Of a stretch of 64,000 nucleotides of DNA, positions 1-9,066 are shown piece after piece; within the stretch, counting starts at the first letter, position 1; every line of letters starts with the position of its first letter. The DNA is from Bacteroidales bacterium (GTDB lineage Bacteria; Bacteroidota; Bacteroidia; Bacteroidales; UBA932): positions 186,001 to 250,000 of the forward strand of contig JAFROX010000009.1 in assembly GCA_017429475.1 (NCBI GenBank), written 5' to 3'. The position numbers and the translations under genes are program-made. The notes below the pieces were generated by a model. That model saw only the letters and a list, made by a program, of their open reading frames with translations. It was not told the DNA's origin and ran no database searches.

Positions 1-2
1 TG

Positions 3-797
3 TCATGATTCGAATACAAAGAGTTCAGAAGAAGTCCTGCGGGGCAGGGCTTTGAGCAATATGTGTGTTGCGCCGGCATCCTGCAGTGCGGCTGAAGCGC
101 TTTGCAGGGCCAGCTCAGGTGTGTTGTTGTTCTCGCTGAGATGGCAGAGGAACACCGACTGCACGCCGGGGCCCGCCACCTTGCGCAGCAGTTCGGCGGC
201 CTGGTCGTTCGACAGATGGCCGTTGCCGTTGCGGATGCGGCGTTTCAGTTCGGGAGTGTACGGACCGTTCATCAGCATATCAAAGTCATAATTACTCTCG
301 ATGATGAGATGGCCAGCCTTTCCGCAATAGTCTACCACTTCGTTGGTCACTGCGCCGAGGTCGGTGATGAAGGTGAAGGTAGTGCCGAAGAAGTCTATGT
401 GATAGCCCACGGTGTCGTGCGCGTCGTGCGGCACCATGAAAGGAGTGAACTTCACGCCAAGGCACTCTGAGGTCACGCCGGCCTCCGTCTCCTTCACGCA
501 GCCGTAGAGACGGCCGCGCGTGCAGAAGTGGTTGTCGAGGGCACGGTGCAGCTCCTTCGTGGCGAACACGGGCTTGTGGTAATGCTCGGTGAAAGAGCCC
601 AGATACTTGATGTGGTCCACGTGGTCGTGCGAAACCAGCACGAAGTCCACGTCGTTTATGTCGATGCCCAGTGTGGCGAGCCGCTTGCGGATGGTCCTGC
701 CTCCCACCCCAACGTCGATGAGGAAGGATACATCGTCATTGCCGATGTAATAGCAGTTACCGTTGCTGCCGCTCGACAGACTGAGGAACCTTGTCAT
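3..797 (-). CDS. MBL-fold metallo-hydrolase, YycJ/WalJ-like
   Basis: A 264-residue cytoplasmic metallo-beta-lactamase-fold hydrolase. The zinc motif HxHxDH is seen at residues 57-62 (SHDHVDHI), with a later metal Asp in ITDLGAV and a His in LCHLSENN. The N-terminus (FLSLSSGSNGNCYYI) is typical of the YycJ/WalJ branch, which in Firmicutes sits beside the WalRK two-component system and has been linked to DNA-repair exonuclease activity. No such neighbours are present here. Its start overlaps the mtnA stop by 4 nt (ATGA), so it is the last gene of the PNP-mtnA operon. Family assignment is firm; the substrate is unknown. Confidence 0.9.
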   Translation of the reverse strand: MTRFLSLSSGSNGNCYYIGNDDVSFLIDVGVGGRTIRKRLATLGIDINDVDFVLVSHDHVDHIKYLGSFTEHYHKPVFATKELHRALDNHFCTRGRLYGCVKETEAGVTSECLGVKFTPFMVPHDAHDTVGYHIDFFGTTFTFITDLGAVTNEVVDYCGKAGHLIIESNYDFDMLMNGPYTPELKRRIRNGNGHLSNDQAAELLRKVAGPGVQSVFLCHLSENNNTPELALQSASAALQDAGATHILLKALPRRTSSELFVFES

Positions 798-1834
798 TTG
801 GAGATTCCGTTTTCGGTGATAATACCGGTGATCATCGATGCCGGAGTGACGTCGAAGGCCGGATTGTAGACCTTTGTCCCTATGGGAGCCGAAGGCTTTT
901 CGAAGTACATTTCCGTCACCTCGTAGCCTGGCCTCTCCTCTATCTTCACATCAAAACCGGTGGGGCGGTTGCTGTCGATGGTCTGCGACGGACAGAGCAC
1001 GTAGAACGGGACGCCGTAATGCTGGGCGAGTATCGCGAGGCCGCTCGTGCCGACCTTGTTGACCACGTCGCCGTTGGCAGCCACCGTATCGGCACCGACA
1101 AAGATCATATCCACCTTCTTGCGGCTCATCACTATCGAAGCCATGTTGTCGCAGATAAGCGTGGCGTCGACGCCGGCCTTGCCCAGTTCGTAGGCGGTCA
1201 GCCTGGCGCCCTGAAGCAGCGGCCTGGTCTCGCAGACGAAGACCTTCGGCATATATCCGTTCTCCTGAGCCAGGAAGATCGGGCCGAGAGCCGTGCCATA
1301 GCGCGAAACGGCCAGGTGTCCGGCGTTGCAGTACGTCATTATGCACGCACCTGGCTTCATCAGGCCGAAACCATATTCGGCTATCGCAAGACAGGTCTTG
1401 ATCTTCTCGAGCTTGATGTTCCTTGCCTCTGCGGTGAGACGGTCCTTGATTCGGTCTATGGCCTCCCCGCTTTCCTCGGCGGCGCTCATCTGCTCATAGA
1501 AGCAGCTTTCCATCCTGTTGAGGTCGGTGAAAAGGTCGACGGCCGAAGGGCGGCTTATCGCCAGGTATTTCTTGACGCGGAGGAACTCCTTCTCGAGCAC
1601 CCGCAGGTCGTTTGTCTCGAAGCGGTTCATGCACATCGCCAGTCCGAGTGCGGCAGATATGCCGATGGCGTGGGATCCGCGCACCTTCAGCAGCGTGATT
1701 GCATAGAAAAGCTGCTCAGCAGTCGTGATGTGGATGTATTTCTCCTGGTTGGGCAGCAGCGTCTGGTCGAGTATGATCAGTTCTTTACCGTCTGGGGTAA
1801 GTTCTACAGCATCGTTCTCAAAAAAGCTTTTCAT
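794..1834 (-). CDS. mtnA: S-methyl-5-thioribose-1-phosphate isomerase
   Basis: A 346-residue aldose-ketose isomerase of the eIF2B-alpha-like family, converting methylthioribose-1-phosphate to methylthioribulose-1-phosphate in methylthioadenosine (MTA) salvage. Visible signatures are RGSHAIG near residue 52, the catalytic Cys in YCNAG (Cys169), and the catalytic Asp in GADTVAANGDVVNKVGT. It is translationally coupled upstream to a nucleoside phosphorylase (1-nt overlap) and downstream to an MBL hydrolase. No kinase MtnK and no later salvage genes (mtnB, C, D) lie nearby, so MTA would have to be phosphorolysed directly by the adjacent phosphorylase. Related ribose-1,5-bisphosphate isomerases are less likely given the motif match. 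Confidence 0.9.
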   Translation of the reverse strand: MKSFFENDAVELTPDGKELIILDQTLLPNQEKYIHITTAEQLFYAITLLKVRGSHAIGISAALGLAMCMNRFETNDLRVLEKEFLRVKKYLAISRPSAVDLFTDLNRMESCFYEQMSAAEESGEAIDRIKDRLTAEARNIKLEKIKTCLAIAEYGFGLMKPGACIMTYCNAGHLAVSRYGTALGPIFLAQENGYMPKVFVCETRPLLQGARLTAYELGKAGVDATLICDNMASIVMSRKKVDMIFVGADTVAANGDVVNKVGTSGLAILAQHYGVPFYVLCPSQTIDSNRPTGFDVKIEERPGYEVTEMYFEKPSAPIGTKVYNPAFDVTPASMITGIITENGISK

Positions 1835-2658
1835 CAGAGAGATTCTATCAGCCTTGTAAATAAAACAGTCAGTTTGCCGGCAGCCTCTTCGGCAGCCTTG
1901 ATAACCTCGTCACCGTCTATGAAATAGTCTGCGGCAGTATCGTGGGGATTGCTGGACACCACGGAGACTCCGAACACCCGGATGCCCGCGTGCCTGGCCA
2001 CGATGACTTCGGGAACGGTCGACATTCCGACGGCGTCGGCGCCCATCCGCTTGAACCAGTCGTACTCGGCCTGAGTCTCGTAGGAAGGGCCGCTGGTGGC
2101 CAGATAGACACCCTTGCGGAGGGGAATGCCGCACTCGCCGGCAACCTTGAAAGCCTTCGCGGCCAGCTCAGGGTCATAGGCATCGAGCATATCGGGGAAG
2201 CGCGGGCCGAAGTCAGCCGCATTGGGGCCGACAAGCGGATTGGGCAGCAGGTTGATGTGGTCGGTGATGACCATTATGTCGCCCACACGGAACGAACTGT
2301 TGACGCCGCCCGAAGCATTGCTCACGAAGAGATATTCCACGCCGAGCAGACGCATCACCCTCACGGGTAAGGTCACAAGTCGGACGTCGTAGCCTTCGTA
2401 GCAATGGAAACGGCCCTGCATCACGCAGACAGGCCTGCCTGAGAGACGGCCTGCGATGAAGTTGCCTTCGTGGCCGTCGGCAGTGCAGTCCGGAAAGCCG
2501 GGGATGTCACGGTACGGAATCACATTCCTGTCCTCAATCCTTTCGGCGAGCGAACCGAGTCCGCTGCCCAGGATGATACCCACGGAGAACCCTGCTCCGC
2601 CGGTGACGGAACGTATGTAATCGGCAGCCTTGCCGGGTTGCAGCAGAGTTTCTTCCAT
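1834..2658 (-). CDS. Purine nucleoside phosphorylase (trimeric PNP/MTAP superfamily)
   Basis: A 274-residue trimeric-type nucleoside phosphorylase, cleaving purine nucleosides with phosphate to free base and ribose-1-phosphate. Motifs in order: phosphate-binding GSGLG (residues 32-36), the HEGN loop, [27 protein letters not shown] and MSTVPE. First gene of an operon with mtnA, which suggests that MTA may be a physiological substrate, although the overall motifs look like inosine/guanosine PNP. The base-specificity position near the C-terminus reads VVSSNPHD rather than the usual ITN, so the substrate should be treated as open. A TACATTTG -7-like motif lies upstream on the minus strand at 2677-2684. 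Confidence 0.9.
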   Translation of the reverse strand: MEETLLQPGKAADYIRSVTGGAGFSVGIILGSGLGSLAERIEDRNVIPYRDIPGFPDCTADGHEGNFIAGRLSGRPVCVMQGRFHCYEGYDVRLVTLPVRVMRLLGVEYLFVSNASGGVNSSFRVGDIMVITDHINLLPNPLVGPNAADFGPRFPDMLDAYDPELAAKAFKVAGECGIPLRKGVYLATSGPSYETQAEYDWFKRMGADAVGMSTVPEVIVARHAGIRVFGVSVVSSNPHDTAADYFIDGDEVIKAAEEAAGKLTVLFTRLIESL

Positions 2659-2671
2659 AGCGAGGTTTTAG

Positions 2672-2703
2672 TTTGCCAAATGTACGAAATATTATTAAAT
2701 TTG
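2672..2703 (+). promoter_or_regulatory. Bacteroidota-type promoter for the ATP-grasp-like gene
   Basis: TTTG at 2672-2675 and TAAATTTG at 2696-2703 are separated by 20 nt. This fits the -33 TTTG / -7 TAnnTTTG consensus known for Bacteroides sigma-ABfr. The predicted transcription start lies roughly 15 nt ahead of the ATG at 2724. Confidence 0.55.
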
Positions 2704-2723
2704 AGAGATACAGAACCTAGACC

Positions 2724-3383
2724 ATGGCCGAAACAATTATAGATCCCCATTATCCTCCGGTCGACAAACGGATGATCAACGACGTCGTGCAGATAGCCAA
2801 CCGCGGCTTTCTGTCGCAGATAGCGTCCAAAGTGCTTCTGGATGCTATCGGAATAACTCAGGCAAAGCAGTTCAGGGCCTGCACCGAGGACGACGCTCTC
2901 TACGCCAGGATTGCCATCGGAGGTCCGGTTGCGATGAAAGGCGTCATCGACGGCGACAAGCAGGCGCTGGGAGCCATAGCCTTGAACGTCAATGATATAG
3001 GCACCCTGAAGATTGAGTTCGACCGCATAATGAACATCCAGGGAGTCACGGCTGTCAGCATAGAACCGATGCTCGTAGGCGAGGAAGTGTATATCTACGC
3101 GACCCGCAAACATATGGGATGCTACGAAATATCCTGCGGCCTGTGCGGCAAGTCCTCACCTGTCAAGAGGGAAAGTCCGATCACTCCTCAGATAGCCTCG
3201 GAGATGGTGGAAGGCCTGGAAACGGGCGTAAACAAATACATTTTTGCAGAAAACATAAGGAGAGTGAGCGCGCTCTGCGACGCGGCGCCCAGCATCCTGT
3301 CGGTGGAGATCAATCCCCTGATAGGCGACAGCCGCTCGATGAACGCCCTCAACGCGCGCATCTCCATCGACAACGACGACTGA
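2724..3383 (+). CDS. Orphan ATP-grasp_5-like domain protein
   Basis: A 219-residue protein with no named family that I can assign firmly. Its second half resembles the ATP-grasp_5 region of NDP-forming acyl-CoA synthetases and SucC. Points of similarity are GPVAMKGVIDG near residue 72, a region like the GVLVQEMV strand (AVSIEPMLVGEEVYIYATR), and a C-terminal SVEINPLIGDSRSMNALNARISI that parallels the EINPL...ALDARI signature. The CoA-binding and ligase domains and the glycine-rich loop (VMFGLGG) are absent; a Cys pair (CGLCG) occurs near residue 138. It may therefore be a non-catalytic or repurposed domain. A small membrane protein follows 2 nt downstream, suggesting co-expression. Orthologue or remnant status is unresolved. 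Confidence 0.75.
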   Translation: MAETIIDPHYPPVDKRMINDVVQIANRGFLSQIASKVLLDAIGITQAKQFRACTEDDALYARIAIGGPVAMKGVIDGDKQALGAIALNVNDIGTLKIEFDRIMNIQGVTAVSIEPMLVGEEVYIYATRKHMGCYEISCGLCGKSSPVKRESPITPQIASEMVEGLETGVNKYIFAENIRRVSALCDAAPSILSVEINPLIGDSRSMNALNARISIDNDD

Positions 3384-3385
3384 CG

Positions 3386-3553
3386 ATGTTCAAGAAACTC
3401 AAAGACTGGTACGACAAGCAGAGCGACACGACCAAGGGTATGATCTGGTTCGGTCTTATCCTGATAGTTCTGATAGCCATCAGATGGAAGGCCATCGTCG
3501 CCGGCGTGATCAAAGGCTACAACTACTACACCCACGGCACTCTGCCGCAGTAG
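3386..3553 (+). CDS. Small single-pass membrane protein
   Basis: A 55-residue ORF starting 2 nt after the ATP-grasp-like gene. It has a charged N-terminus (MFKKLKDWYDKQ), one hydrophobic helix at about residues 19-33 (MIWFGLILIVLIAIR) and a short Tyr-rich tail. No family is recognised. Tight spacing to the preceding stop and its own ATG support it as a real gene, possibly a membrane partner of the preceding protein (inference). Confidence 0.6.
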   Translation: MFKKLKDWYDKQSDTTKGMIWFGLILIVLIAIRWKAIVAGVIKGYNYYTHGTLPQ

Positions 3554-4486
3554 CTAGATCTTTCTCGGAGCCAAACCGTCCGTCACTTCTTTCAGCAGCC
3601 TGATGTGCTCCGGCGTGGTGCCGCAGCATCCTCCTGCTATATTCAAGAGTCCGGCCTGAGCCATCGCCTTCATATGCGCGGCAAACATCTCCGGGGTCTC
3701 GTCATAGCCGCCGGCCGGGTTCGGAAGTCCTGCGTTGGGGTGCACGCTCACATTCACGTCAACCGTTTCCGCCAGTTTCTCCACGAACGGGAACAGCAGT
3801 TCCGCACCCATCGAGCAGTTCAGGCCGAACGACAGCAGTCCGTCGTCCCTGACCTGTGCCCAGAGGTCCTCGATGCTCTCTCCGGAAAGCAGCCTTCCGA
3901 ACGAATCGGTGAGAGAAGCGGACACCATCACGGGAATGTGCACTCCCCTCTCGCCGGACAGTTTCTTTATGGCGTTCAGTCCGCAGCGGATGTTCAGCGC
4001 ATCGACCATAGTCTCGAGCATCAGAACATCGGCCCCTCCGTCCACAAGACCGCGGGCCTGGTCGTAATATGCATTCTCGAAATCTTCCGGAGTCACCGGA
4101 TCGTCCATCAGCGGGGCTAGCGTGGCGCTCTTGGAAGTAGGGCCCATAGAGCCTACCACGAAACGGGGACGGTCGGGAGTGAGGGCAGTATATTTGTCTG
4201 CGGCTTCGCGGGCGATCCGTGCAGCCGCAAGCGATATGCGATACGCGTCTTCAGCCCTGCCATAGCCTTCGAGACTGATGGCATTGGCGCTGAAAGAATC
4301 TGTTTCCACGAAATCAGAGCCGGCTTCGAGATAACGTTCGTGTATCTCCCTTACGGCTTCCGGATGGTCCAGGCAGGCAAGGTCGGGGCAGCCTGTGATG
4401 CCTGCCAGTTGCAGCTGGGTTCCAAGCCCGCCGTCTAGCAGCATTATCCTTTCAGAGAGGATTGCAAGGATGGTCTCAGTGTTCAT
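3554..4486 (-). CDS. Stand-alone homocysteine S-methyltransferase domain protein
   Basis: About 310 residues, matching only the first (homocysteine-binding) module of cobalamin-dependent methionine synthase. It shows the N-terminal LLDGGLGTQLQ, the first zinc-ligand context GLNCSMGA, VHPNAGLPNP and the paired zinc cysteines in GGCCGT. The sequence resembles the MetH module more than MmuM/BHMT. The folate, B12 and reactivation modules are not adjacent, so they would have to be encoded elsewhere (split MetH is known in Bacteroidota), or another methyl donor is used. The start at 4486 (MNTETI) is preferred to an ATG ten codons upstream because conserved sequence begins just after it. It is convergent with, and directly abuts, the small membrane protein gene. 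Confidence 0.85.
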   Translation of the reverse strand: MNTETILAILSERIMLLDGGLGTQLQLAGITGCPDLACLDHPEAVREIHERYLEAGSDFVETDSFSANAISLEGYGRAEDAYRISLAAARIAREAADKYTALTPDRPRFVVGSMGPTSKSATLAPLMDDPVTPEDFENAYYDQARGLVDGGADVLMLETMVDALNIRCGLNAIKKLSGERGVHIPVMVSASLTDSFGRLLSGESIEDLWAQVRDDGLLSFGLNCSMGAELLFPFVEKLAETVDVNVSVHPNAGLPNPAGGYDETPEMFAAHMKAMAQAGLLNIAGGCCGTTPEHIRLLKEVTDGLAPRKI

Positions 4487-4534
4487 AATGTCAGTTTGAG
4501 GCCCCAAAGTTATCAATAATTAACGCAAAAAGAC

Positions 4535-4542
4535 TACTTTTG
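4535..4542 (+). promoter_or_regulatory. -7-like motif upstream of asnA
   Basis: TACTTTTG fits TAnnTTTG and ends 21 nt before the asnA ATG at 4564. No clear TTTG lies about 20 nt upstream. A minus-strand TAACTTTG at 4505-4512 would serve the divergent methyltransferase gene. Confidence 0.35.
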
Positions 4543-4563
4543 GGAGTCAAAAGGTTTTCAGCA

Positions 4564-5604
4564 ATGAGCAGACTTACCATTCCCGCAAACTACAGCGCAC
4601 TGATGGACGCCAGCCAGACCGAGCTCGGCATCAAGTTCATAAAGGATTTCTTCCAGCAGTCACTGGCTTCCGCATTAAGGCTCCGCCGCGTCACAGCTCC
4701 GCTTTTCGTGCTCAGCGGCACCGGCATCAACGATGACCTTTCCGGAACTGAGAGACCCGTGCGCTTCGCCATAAAGGATATGGGTGACGCCAAGGCCGAG
4801 ATCGTGCATTCCCTCGCAAAATGGAAGAGGATGACGCTTGCCGACTACGCCGTGCAGCGCGGCTTCGGCATATACACGGATATGAACGCCATCCGCGCCG
4901 ACGAAGAGCTCGACAACCTTCACTCGATGTATGTCGACCAGTGGGACTGGGAAGCCGTTATCGGCCCCGAGGACCGCACAGTTGACTATCTGAAACAGGT
5001 GGTGACCCGCATCTACAACGCCATTCTGCAGACAGAATATATGGTGTGCGAGCGTTTCCCCGCCATCAGTCCCGTCCTTCCCAGGGAGATTACCTTCATC
5101 CACTCCGAGGAGCTGCGCAAGCTTTATCCTGACAAGGAGCCCAAGGAACGCGAGAGCCTCATTACAAAAAAATACGGAGCCGTGTTCATCATCGGCATCG
5201 GAGGCAAGCTGGGCGACGGCAAGCCTCACGACCTCAGGGCGCCCGACTACGACGACTGGTCTACCATTGACCCCAAGACTGGACTGGCAGGCCTCAATGG
5301 CGACATAATGCTATGGAATCCCGTATTGGAAACCGCCTTCGAATTATCTTCTATGGGTATAAGGGTCGACACTGAAGCTATGAAGAGACAGCTCGAGATG
5401 TCTGGCCAGCAGAAGCGCAGCGAACTCTATTTCCACCGCCGCCTTCTCGGCGGAGAACTGCCCCTCAGCATCGGCGGAGGTATCGGACAGTCACGTCTCT
5501 GTATGTTTATGCTCCGCAAGGGCCACATAGGCGAGATCCAGGCAAGCATCTGGCCCGACGATATGCGCCGCGAATGCCGCAAGCACGGAATGGCGCTGAT
5601 CTGA
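4564..5604 (+). CDS. asnA: Aspartate--ammonia ligase (asparagine synthetase A)
   Basis: A 346-residue ATP-dependent, ammonia-using asparagine synthetase related to class II aminoacyl-tRNA synthetases. It matches the family along its length: SQTELGIKFIKDFFQ near the N-terminus, SGTGINDDLSGTERPVRF, AVVQRGF-like AVQRGFGIYTDMNAIR, DQWDWE, and the class-II motif 3-like GGGIGQSRLCMFMLRKGHIGEIQ at the C-terminus. The start at 4564 (MSRLTIP) is chosen over an ATG eight codons earlier because homology begins there. Monocistronic, with a strong bidirectional terminator shared with the convergent pckA. Confidence 0.95.
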   Translation: MSRLTIPANYSALMDASQTELGIKFIKDFFQQSLASALRLRRVTAPLFVLSGTGINDDLSGTERPVRFAIKDMGDAKAEIVHSLAKWKRMTLADYAVQRGFGIYTDMNAIRADEELDNLHSMYVDQWDWEAVIGPEDRTVDYLKQVVTRIYNAILQTEYMVCERFPAISPVLPREITFIHSEELRKLYPDKEPKERESLITKKYGAVFIIGIGGKLGDGKPHDLRAPDYDDWSTIDPKTGLAGLNGDIMLWNPVLETAFELSSMGIRVDTEAMKRQLEMSGQQKRSELYFHRRLLGGELPLSIGGGIGQSRLCMFMLRKGHIGEIQASIWPDDMRRECRKHGMALI

Positions 5605-5619
5605 GCTGCGTATGGAAAC

Positions 5620-5655
5620 AAAAAACGCCGTCCGGACCGGACGGCGTTTTTTGTT
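5620..5655. terminator. Bidirectional terminator, asnA/pckA
   Basis: Perfect GC-rich hairpin with arms CGCCGTCC and GGACGGCG, flanked by an A-run on the left and a T-run on the right. It can terminate transcription from both convergent genes. Confidence 0.9.
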
Positions 5656-5671
5656 GGCTCAGTTCTGATGA

Positions 5672-7285
5672 TTAGAGCTGGGGACCTGCTGCTACGAGAG
5701 CCTTGCCGGCTTCGTTGCCTTCGTACTTCTTGAAGTTCTTGATGAAGCGTTCTGCGAGGTCGCGGGCCTTTGCATCCCACTCGGCACGGTTCTGATAAGT
5801 GTCGCGAGGATCGAGGATACCCCAGGCAACGCCGTCGAGCTGAGTCGGAACTTCGAGGTTGAAGTAAGGGATCTTCTTGGTAGGAGCGTTCAGGATAGCG
5901 CCGCCGAGGATGGCGTCGATGATACCGCGGGTGTCGCGGATAGAGATACGCTTGCCGGTTCCGTTCCAGCCAGTGTTAACCAGGTAAGCCTTGGCACCGC
6001 TCTGCTCCATTCTCTTTACGAGTTCCTCACCGTATTTGGTAGGATGCAGCTCCAGGAATGCCTGGCCGAAGCAAGCCGAGAAGGTCGGAGTGGGCTCGGT
6101 GATTCCGCGCTCGGTACCTGCGAGCTTGGCGGTGAAACCTGAGAGGAAGTAGTACTTGGTCTGCTCGGGAGTCAGGATTGATACCGGAGGAAGCACGCCG
6201 AATGCGTCGGCTGAAAGGAAGATGACGCTCTTGGCAGCCGGACCTGATGAGATCGGGCGCACGTTCTTAACGATATTCTTGATGTGCTCGATAGGATAGC
6301 TTACGCGGGTGTTCTCGGTAACGCTCTTGTCCTTGAAATCGATGGCGCCGTCCTTGTCGACGGTAACGTTCTCGAGGAGGGCGTTGCGTTTGATGGCATT
6401 GTAGATATCGGGCTCAGATTCCTTGTCGAGGTTGATGACTTTTGCATAGCAGCCGCCTTCGAAGTTGAAGACTCCGTTGTCGTCCCAGCCGTGCTCGTCG
6501 TCACCGATGAGGAGGCGTTTCGGATCGGTTGAAAGGGTGGTCTTGCCGGTGCCTGAAAGGCCGAAGAAGATAGCGGTATTCTCGCCCTTCATATCAGTGT
6601 TGGCTGAGCAGTGCATAGCGGCGATACCCTTCAGAGGGAGGTAATAGTTCATCATTGAGAACATACCCTTCTTCATCTCACCACCATACCAGGTGTTGAT
6701 GATGCACTGTTCGCGGCTGCTTACATTGAATGCAACCACAGTGTCTGAACGAAGGCCAAGCTCCTGGTAGTTCTCGCATTTTGCCTTTGAAGCAACGTAT
6801 GAGATGAAATCAGGCTCAAAGCTTTCAAGTTCTTCGGCAGTGGGTTTGATGAACATATTCAGGACGAAGTGTGCCTGCCAGGCTACTTCCATGATGAAGC
6901 GAACTGCCATGCGGGTGTCTTTGTTCGCTCCGCAGAAAGCGTCGACTACATAGAGGTCTTTGCCTGAGAGTTCATTTACAGCAAGATTCTTGACCTTGCC
7001 CCAGACTTCCTCGCTCATAGGGTGGTTGTCGTTCTTGTATTCATCTGAAGTCCACCATACGGTATCCTTTGACTGAGGATCCATAACGATGTATTTGTCT
7101 TTGGGAGAACGGCCGGTGTAAACGCCTGTCATAACGTTGACAGCTCCAAGCTCGGTGAGGACACCTTTGTCATAACCAGTGAGAGACGGGTCCATTTCAT
7201 CGCGGAAGAGCTCCTCGTATGAAGGATTGTAGTGAATTTTGCCGGCGTTTGTAATACCGTACTTTGAAAGATCGATCTGTGCCAT
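5672..7285 (-). CDS. pckA: Phosphoenolpyruvate carboxykinase (ATP)
   Basis: A 537-residue ATP-type PEPCK interconverting oxaloacetate + ATP and PEP + CO2 + ADP. In succinate-producing Bacteroidales it commonly runs in the carboxylating, ATP-forming direction. Signatures: [10 protein letters not shown] (substrate loop), the kinase-1a P-loop [12 protein letters not shown], the metal site GDDEHGWDD, and [12 protein letters not shown]. Length is normal for the family. The start at 7285 ([10 protein letters not shown]) is chosen because the upstream in-frame ATG would add 19 non-conserved residues. A minus-strand TACTTTTG at 7340-7347 is a plausible -7 element, giving a leader of about 50 nt. Confidence 0.97.
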   Translation of the reverse strand: MAQIDLSKYGITNAGKIHYNPSYEELFRDEMDPSLTGYDKGVLTELGAVNVMTGVYTGRSPKDKYIVMDPQSKDTVWWTSDEYKNDNHPMSEEVWGKVKNLAVNELSGKDLYVVDAFCGANKDTRMAVRFIMEVAWQAHFVLNMFIKPTAEELESFEPDFISYVASKAKCENYQELGLRSDTVVAFNVSSREQCIINTWYGGEMKKGMFSMMNYYLPLKGIAAMHCSANTDMKGENTAIFFGLSGTGKTTLSTDPKRLLIGDDEHGWDDNGVFNFEGGCYAKVINLDKESEPDIYNAIKRNALLENVTVDKDGAIDFKDKSVTENTRVSYPIEHIKNIVKNVRPISSGPAAKSVIFLSADAFGVLPPVSILTPEQTKYYFLSGFTAKLAGTERGITEPTPTFSACFGQAFLELHPTKYGEELVKRMEQSGAKAYLVNTGWNGTGKRISIRDTRGIIDAILGGAILNAPTKKIPYFNLEVPTQLDGVAWGILDPRDTYQNRAEWDAKARDLAERFIKNFKKYEGNEAGKALVAAGPQL

Positions 7286-7401
7286 AATGATTATTAAATA
7301 TATTAATTGATTTTTGAATAATGCCTTTTTGGTCAACTGCAAAAGTAATATTTTATTTTTGAAAAGTGGAGCGGAAATATGTAAAAACCAAGCCCGTTTG
7401 C

Positions 7402-7409
7402 TAACTTTG
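7402..7409 (+). promoter_or_regulatory. -7-like motif immediately before recQ
   Basis: TAACTTTG fits TAnnTTTG but ends only 7 nt before the recQ ATG at 7417. If used, the transcript would be leaderless or nearly so. No clear -33 TTTG was seen. Confidence 0.35.
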
Positions 7410-7416
7410 TATAGAT

Positions 7417-9066
7417 ATGGAAGCGACTTTGAAGAAATACTGGGGATACGACTCGTTCCGTCCTATGCAGAAAGAGATAATCTCGTCTGCGCTGGCGGGC
7501 AGGGACACCCTTGCCATCCTCCCTACCGGTGGAGGAAAGTCGATATGCTTCCAGGTGCCGGCGATGATGAGCGACGGTATTTGCATTGTAGTGAGCCCGC
7601 TCATCTCTCTTATGAAGGACCAGGTCGAAAACCTCTGCGCACGCGGCATCAAGGCCCTGGCCGTCTATTCCGGAATGAGCTTCCGCGACATCGACATCGC
7701 CCTGGACAATGCCGTCTACGGCGGCTACAAATTTCTCTATGTTTCTCCAGAGAGGCTCCAGACCGAAATCTTCCGTGTAAGGGTGGCAAAGATGAAGGTT
7801 TGCTATCTGGCCATCGACGAAGCGCACTGCATCTCGCAATGGGGCTACGATTTCCGTCCCGACTATCTCAGGATAAAGGATCTGCGCTCCATTCTGCCCG
7901 ACGTGCCGGTCATCGCCCTGACAGCGACGGCGACCCGCTTCGTGGCCGATGACATTATGAAGCAGCTGGGCTTCGCAGAAAGCAACATGATTGTGTCTGG
8001 CTTCGAGAGGCCCAACCTAAAATACGTCATCCGGGAGTCCGAGAACAAGCTCGGCCAGCTGCTTAAGCTCTGCAACGGCGTCGAAGGCAGCGGCATAGTA
8101 TATGTCGCCAAGCGCAAGAGCGCGGAGGACGTCGCCGCTTTCCTTCAGAGCCAGGGAGTCGATGCCGCAGCCTATCACGCCGGCATGAACGGCAAGGTGC
8201 GCGCCGACATCCAGCAGGAGTGGAAGTCCGGAGCCAAAAGGATAATAGTAGCCACCAACGCCTTCGGAATGGGCATAGACAAAGGCGACGTGCGCTTCGT
8301 CTGTCATTATGAAATGCCCGCTTCCCCTGAAGCTTACTTTCAGGAAGCCGGCAGGGCCGGCCGCGACGGAAAGCTGTCCTATGCTCTTCTGCTCTGGAAC
8401 GAGAGTGACCTGAGCCGTCTCAGGAAAACAGGGATGGCCGCCTATCCGCCTCTGGACTATATCAAGGATGTCTACCAGAAAGTCTTCACCTACCTGGGCA
8501 TCCCTTACGAAGAGGGGGCGATGAGCAGCCGCAAGTTCAACCTCGAGGATTTCTGCCGCAAGTTCAAGCTGTTCAGCTCGAGCGCCTACTACGCCATAAA
8601 ATACATCGAGATGTCGGGCTACTGGTCGCTGACCGAAGAGATTGACATATCGTCGCGCATCAATATGCTGGTGGACCGCGAGAGCCTCTATTCACAGCAA
8701 CTCGGGCAGGATCTCGACACCTTGCTTAACGTGATAATGAGGATGTATCCCGGACTCTTCGGAGGCTTCATCACCATAGACGAGGAAAAGATCGCGGCCA
8801 ACGGGCACTATTCCGTCCTGGCAGTAGAGGCCAAGCTGAAGAGGCTCGAGGCCAAGCGCATTCTGAAATACGTGCCGAAGGTCAAGTCACCGATCCTCAA
8901 CATAGTCAACGAGCGGCTCTACGAGAAGAACCTCCATCTGCCCAAGGATGAATACCAGTCCCGCGTGGAGCGCAACATGGCCCGCATAGAGGCTATGGAG
9001 GAATATGTCCGCACCGCCGCGGACGCTCCCGAGAAGTTCCTCATCAAATACTTCGGGCTCGAATAA
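7417..9066 (+). CDS. recQ: RecQ-family ATP-dependent DNA helicase, C-terminally short
   Basis: A 549-residue superfamily-2 3'-5' DNA helicase. RecA-like core: motif 0 [15 protein letters not shown], Walker A LPTGGGKS (Lys41), DEAH box [24 protein letters not shown], and motif [13 protein letters not shown] winged-helix-like region typical of Bacteroidota RecQ follows. The protein ends at FLIKYFGLE, where family members continue with a Cys-rich zinc site (CxxCDxC), RQC and often HRDC. None of these is present, and the preceding conserved Cys is also missing. The final 23 nt overlap the end of the convergent glycosylase gene. Helicase function is likely; fork or G4 specificity from RQC/HRDC may be lost. 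Confidence 0.9.
   Translation: MEATLKKYWGYDSFRPMQKEIISSALAGRDTLAILPTGGGKSICFQVPAMMSDGICIVVSPLISLMKDQVENLCARGIKALAVYSGMSFRDIDIALDNAVYGGYKFLYVSPERLQTEIFRVRVAKMKVCYLAIDEAHCISQWGYDFRPDYLRIKDLRSILPDVPVIALTATATRFVADDIMKQLGFAESNMIVSGFERPNLKYVIRESENKLGQLLKLCNGVEGSGIVYVAKRKSAEDVAAFLQSQGVDAAAYHAGMNGKVRADIQQEWKSGAKRIIVATNAFGMGIDKGDVRFVCHYEMPASPEAYFQEAGRAGRDGKLSYALLLWNESDLSRLRKTGMAAYPPLDYIKDVYQKVFTYLGIPYEEGAMSSRKFNLEDFCRKFKLFSSSAYYAIKYIEMSGYWSLTEEIDISSRINMLVDRESLYSQQLGQDLDTLLNVIMRMYPGLFGGFITIDEEKIAANGHYSVLAVEAKLKRLEAKRILKYVPKVKSPILNIVNERLYEKNLHLPKDEYQSRVERNMARIEAMEEYVRTAADAPEKFLIKYFGLE

Noticed and set aside
791-1927. 378-codon ORF antisense to mtnA
   Set aside because: It covers a well-supported gene with catalytic motifs and runs into the PNP gene; no family features of its own.
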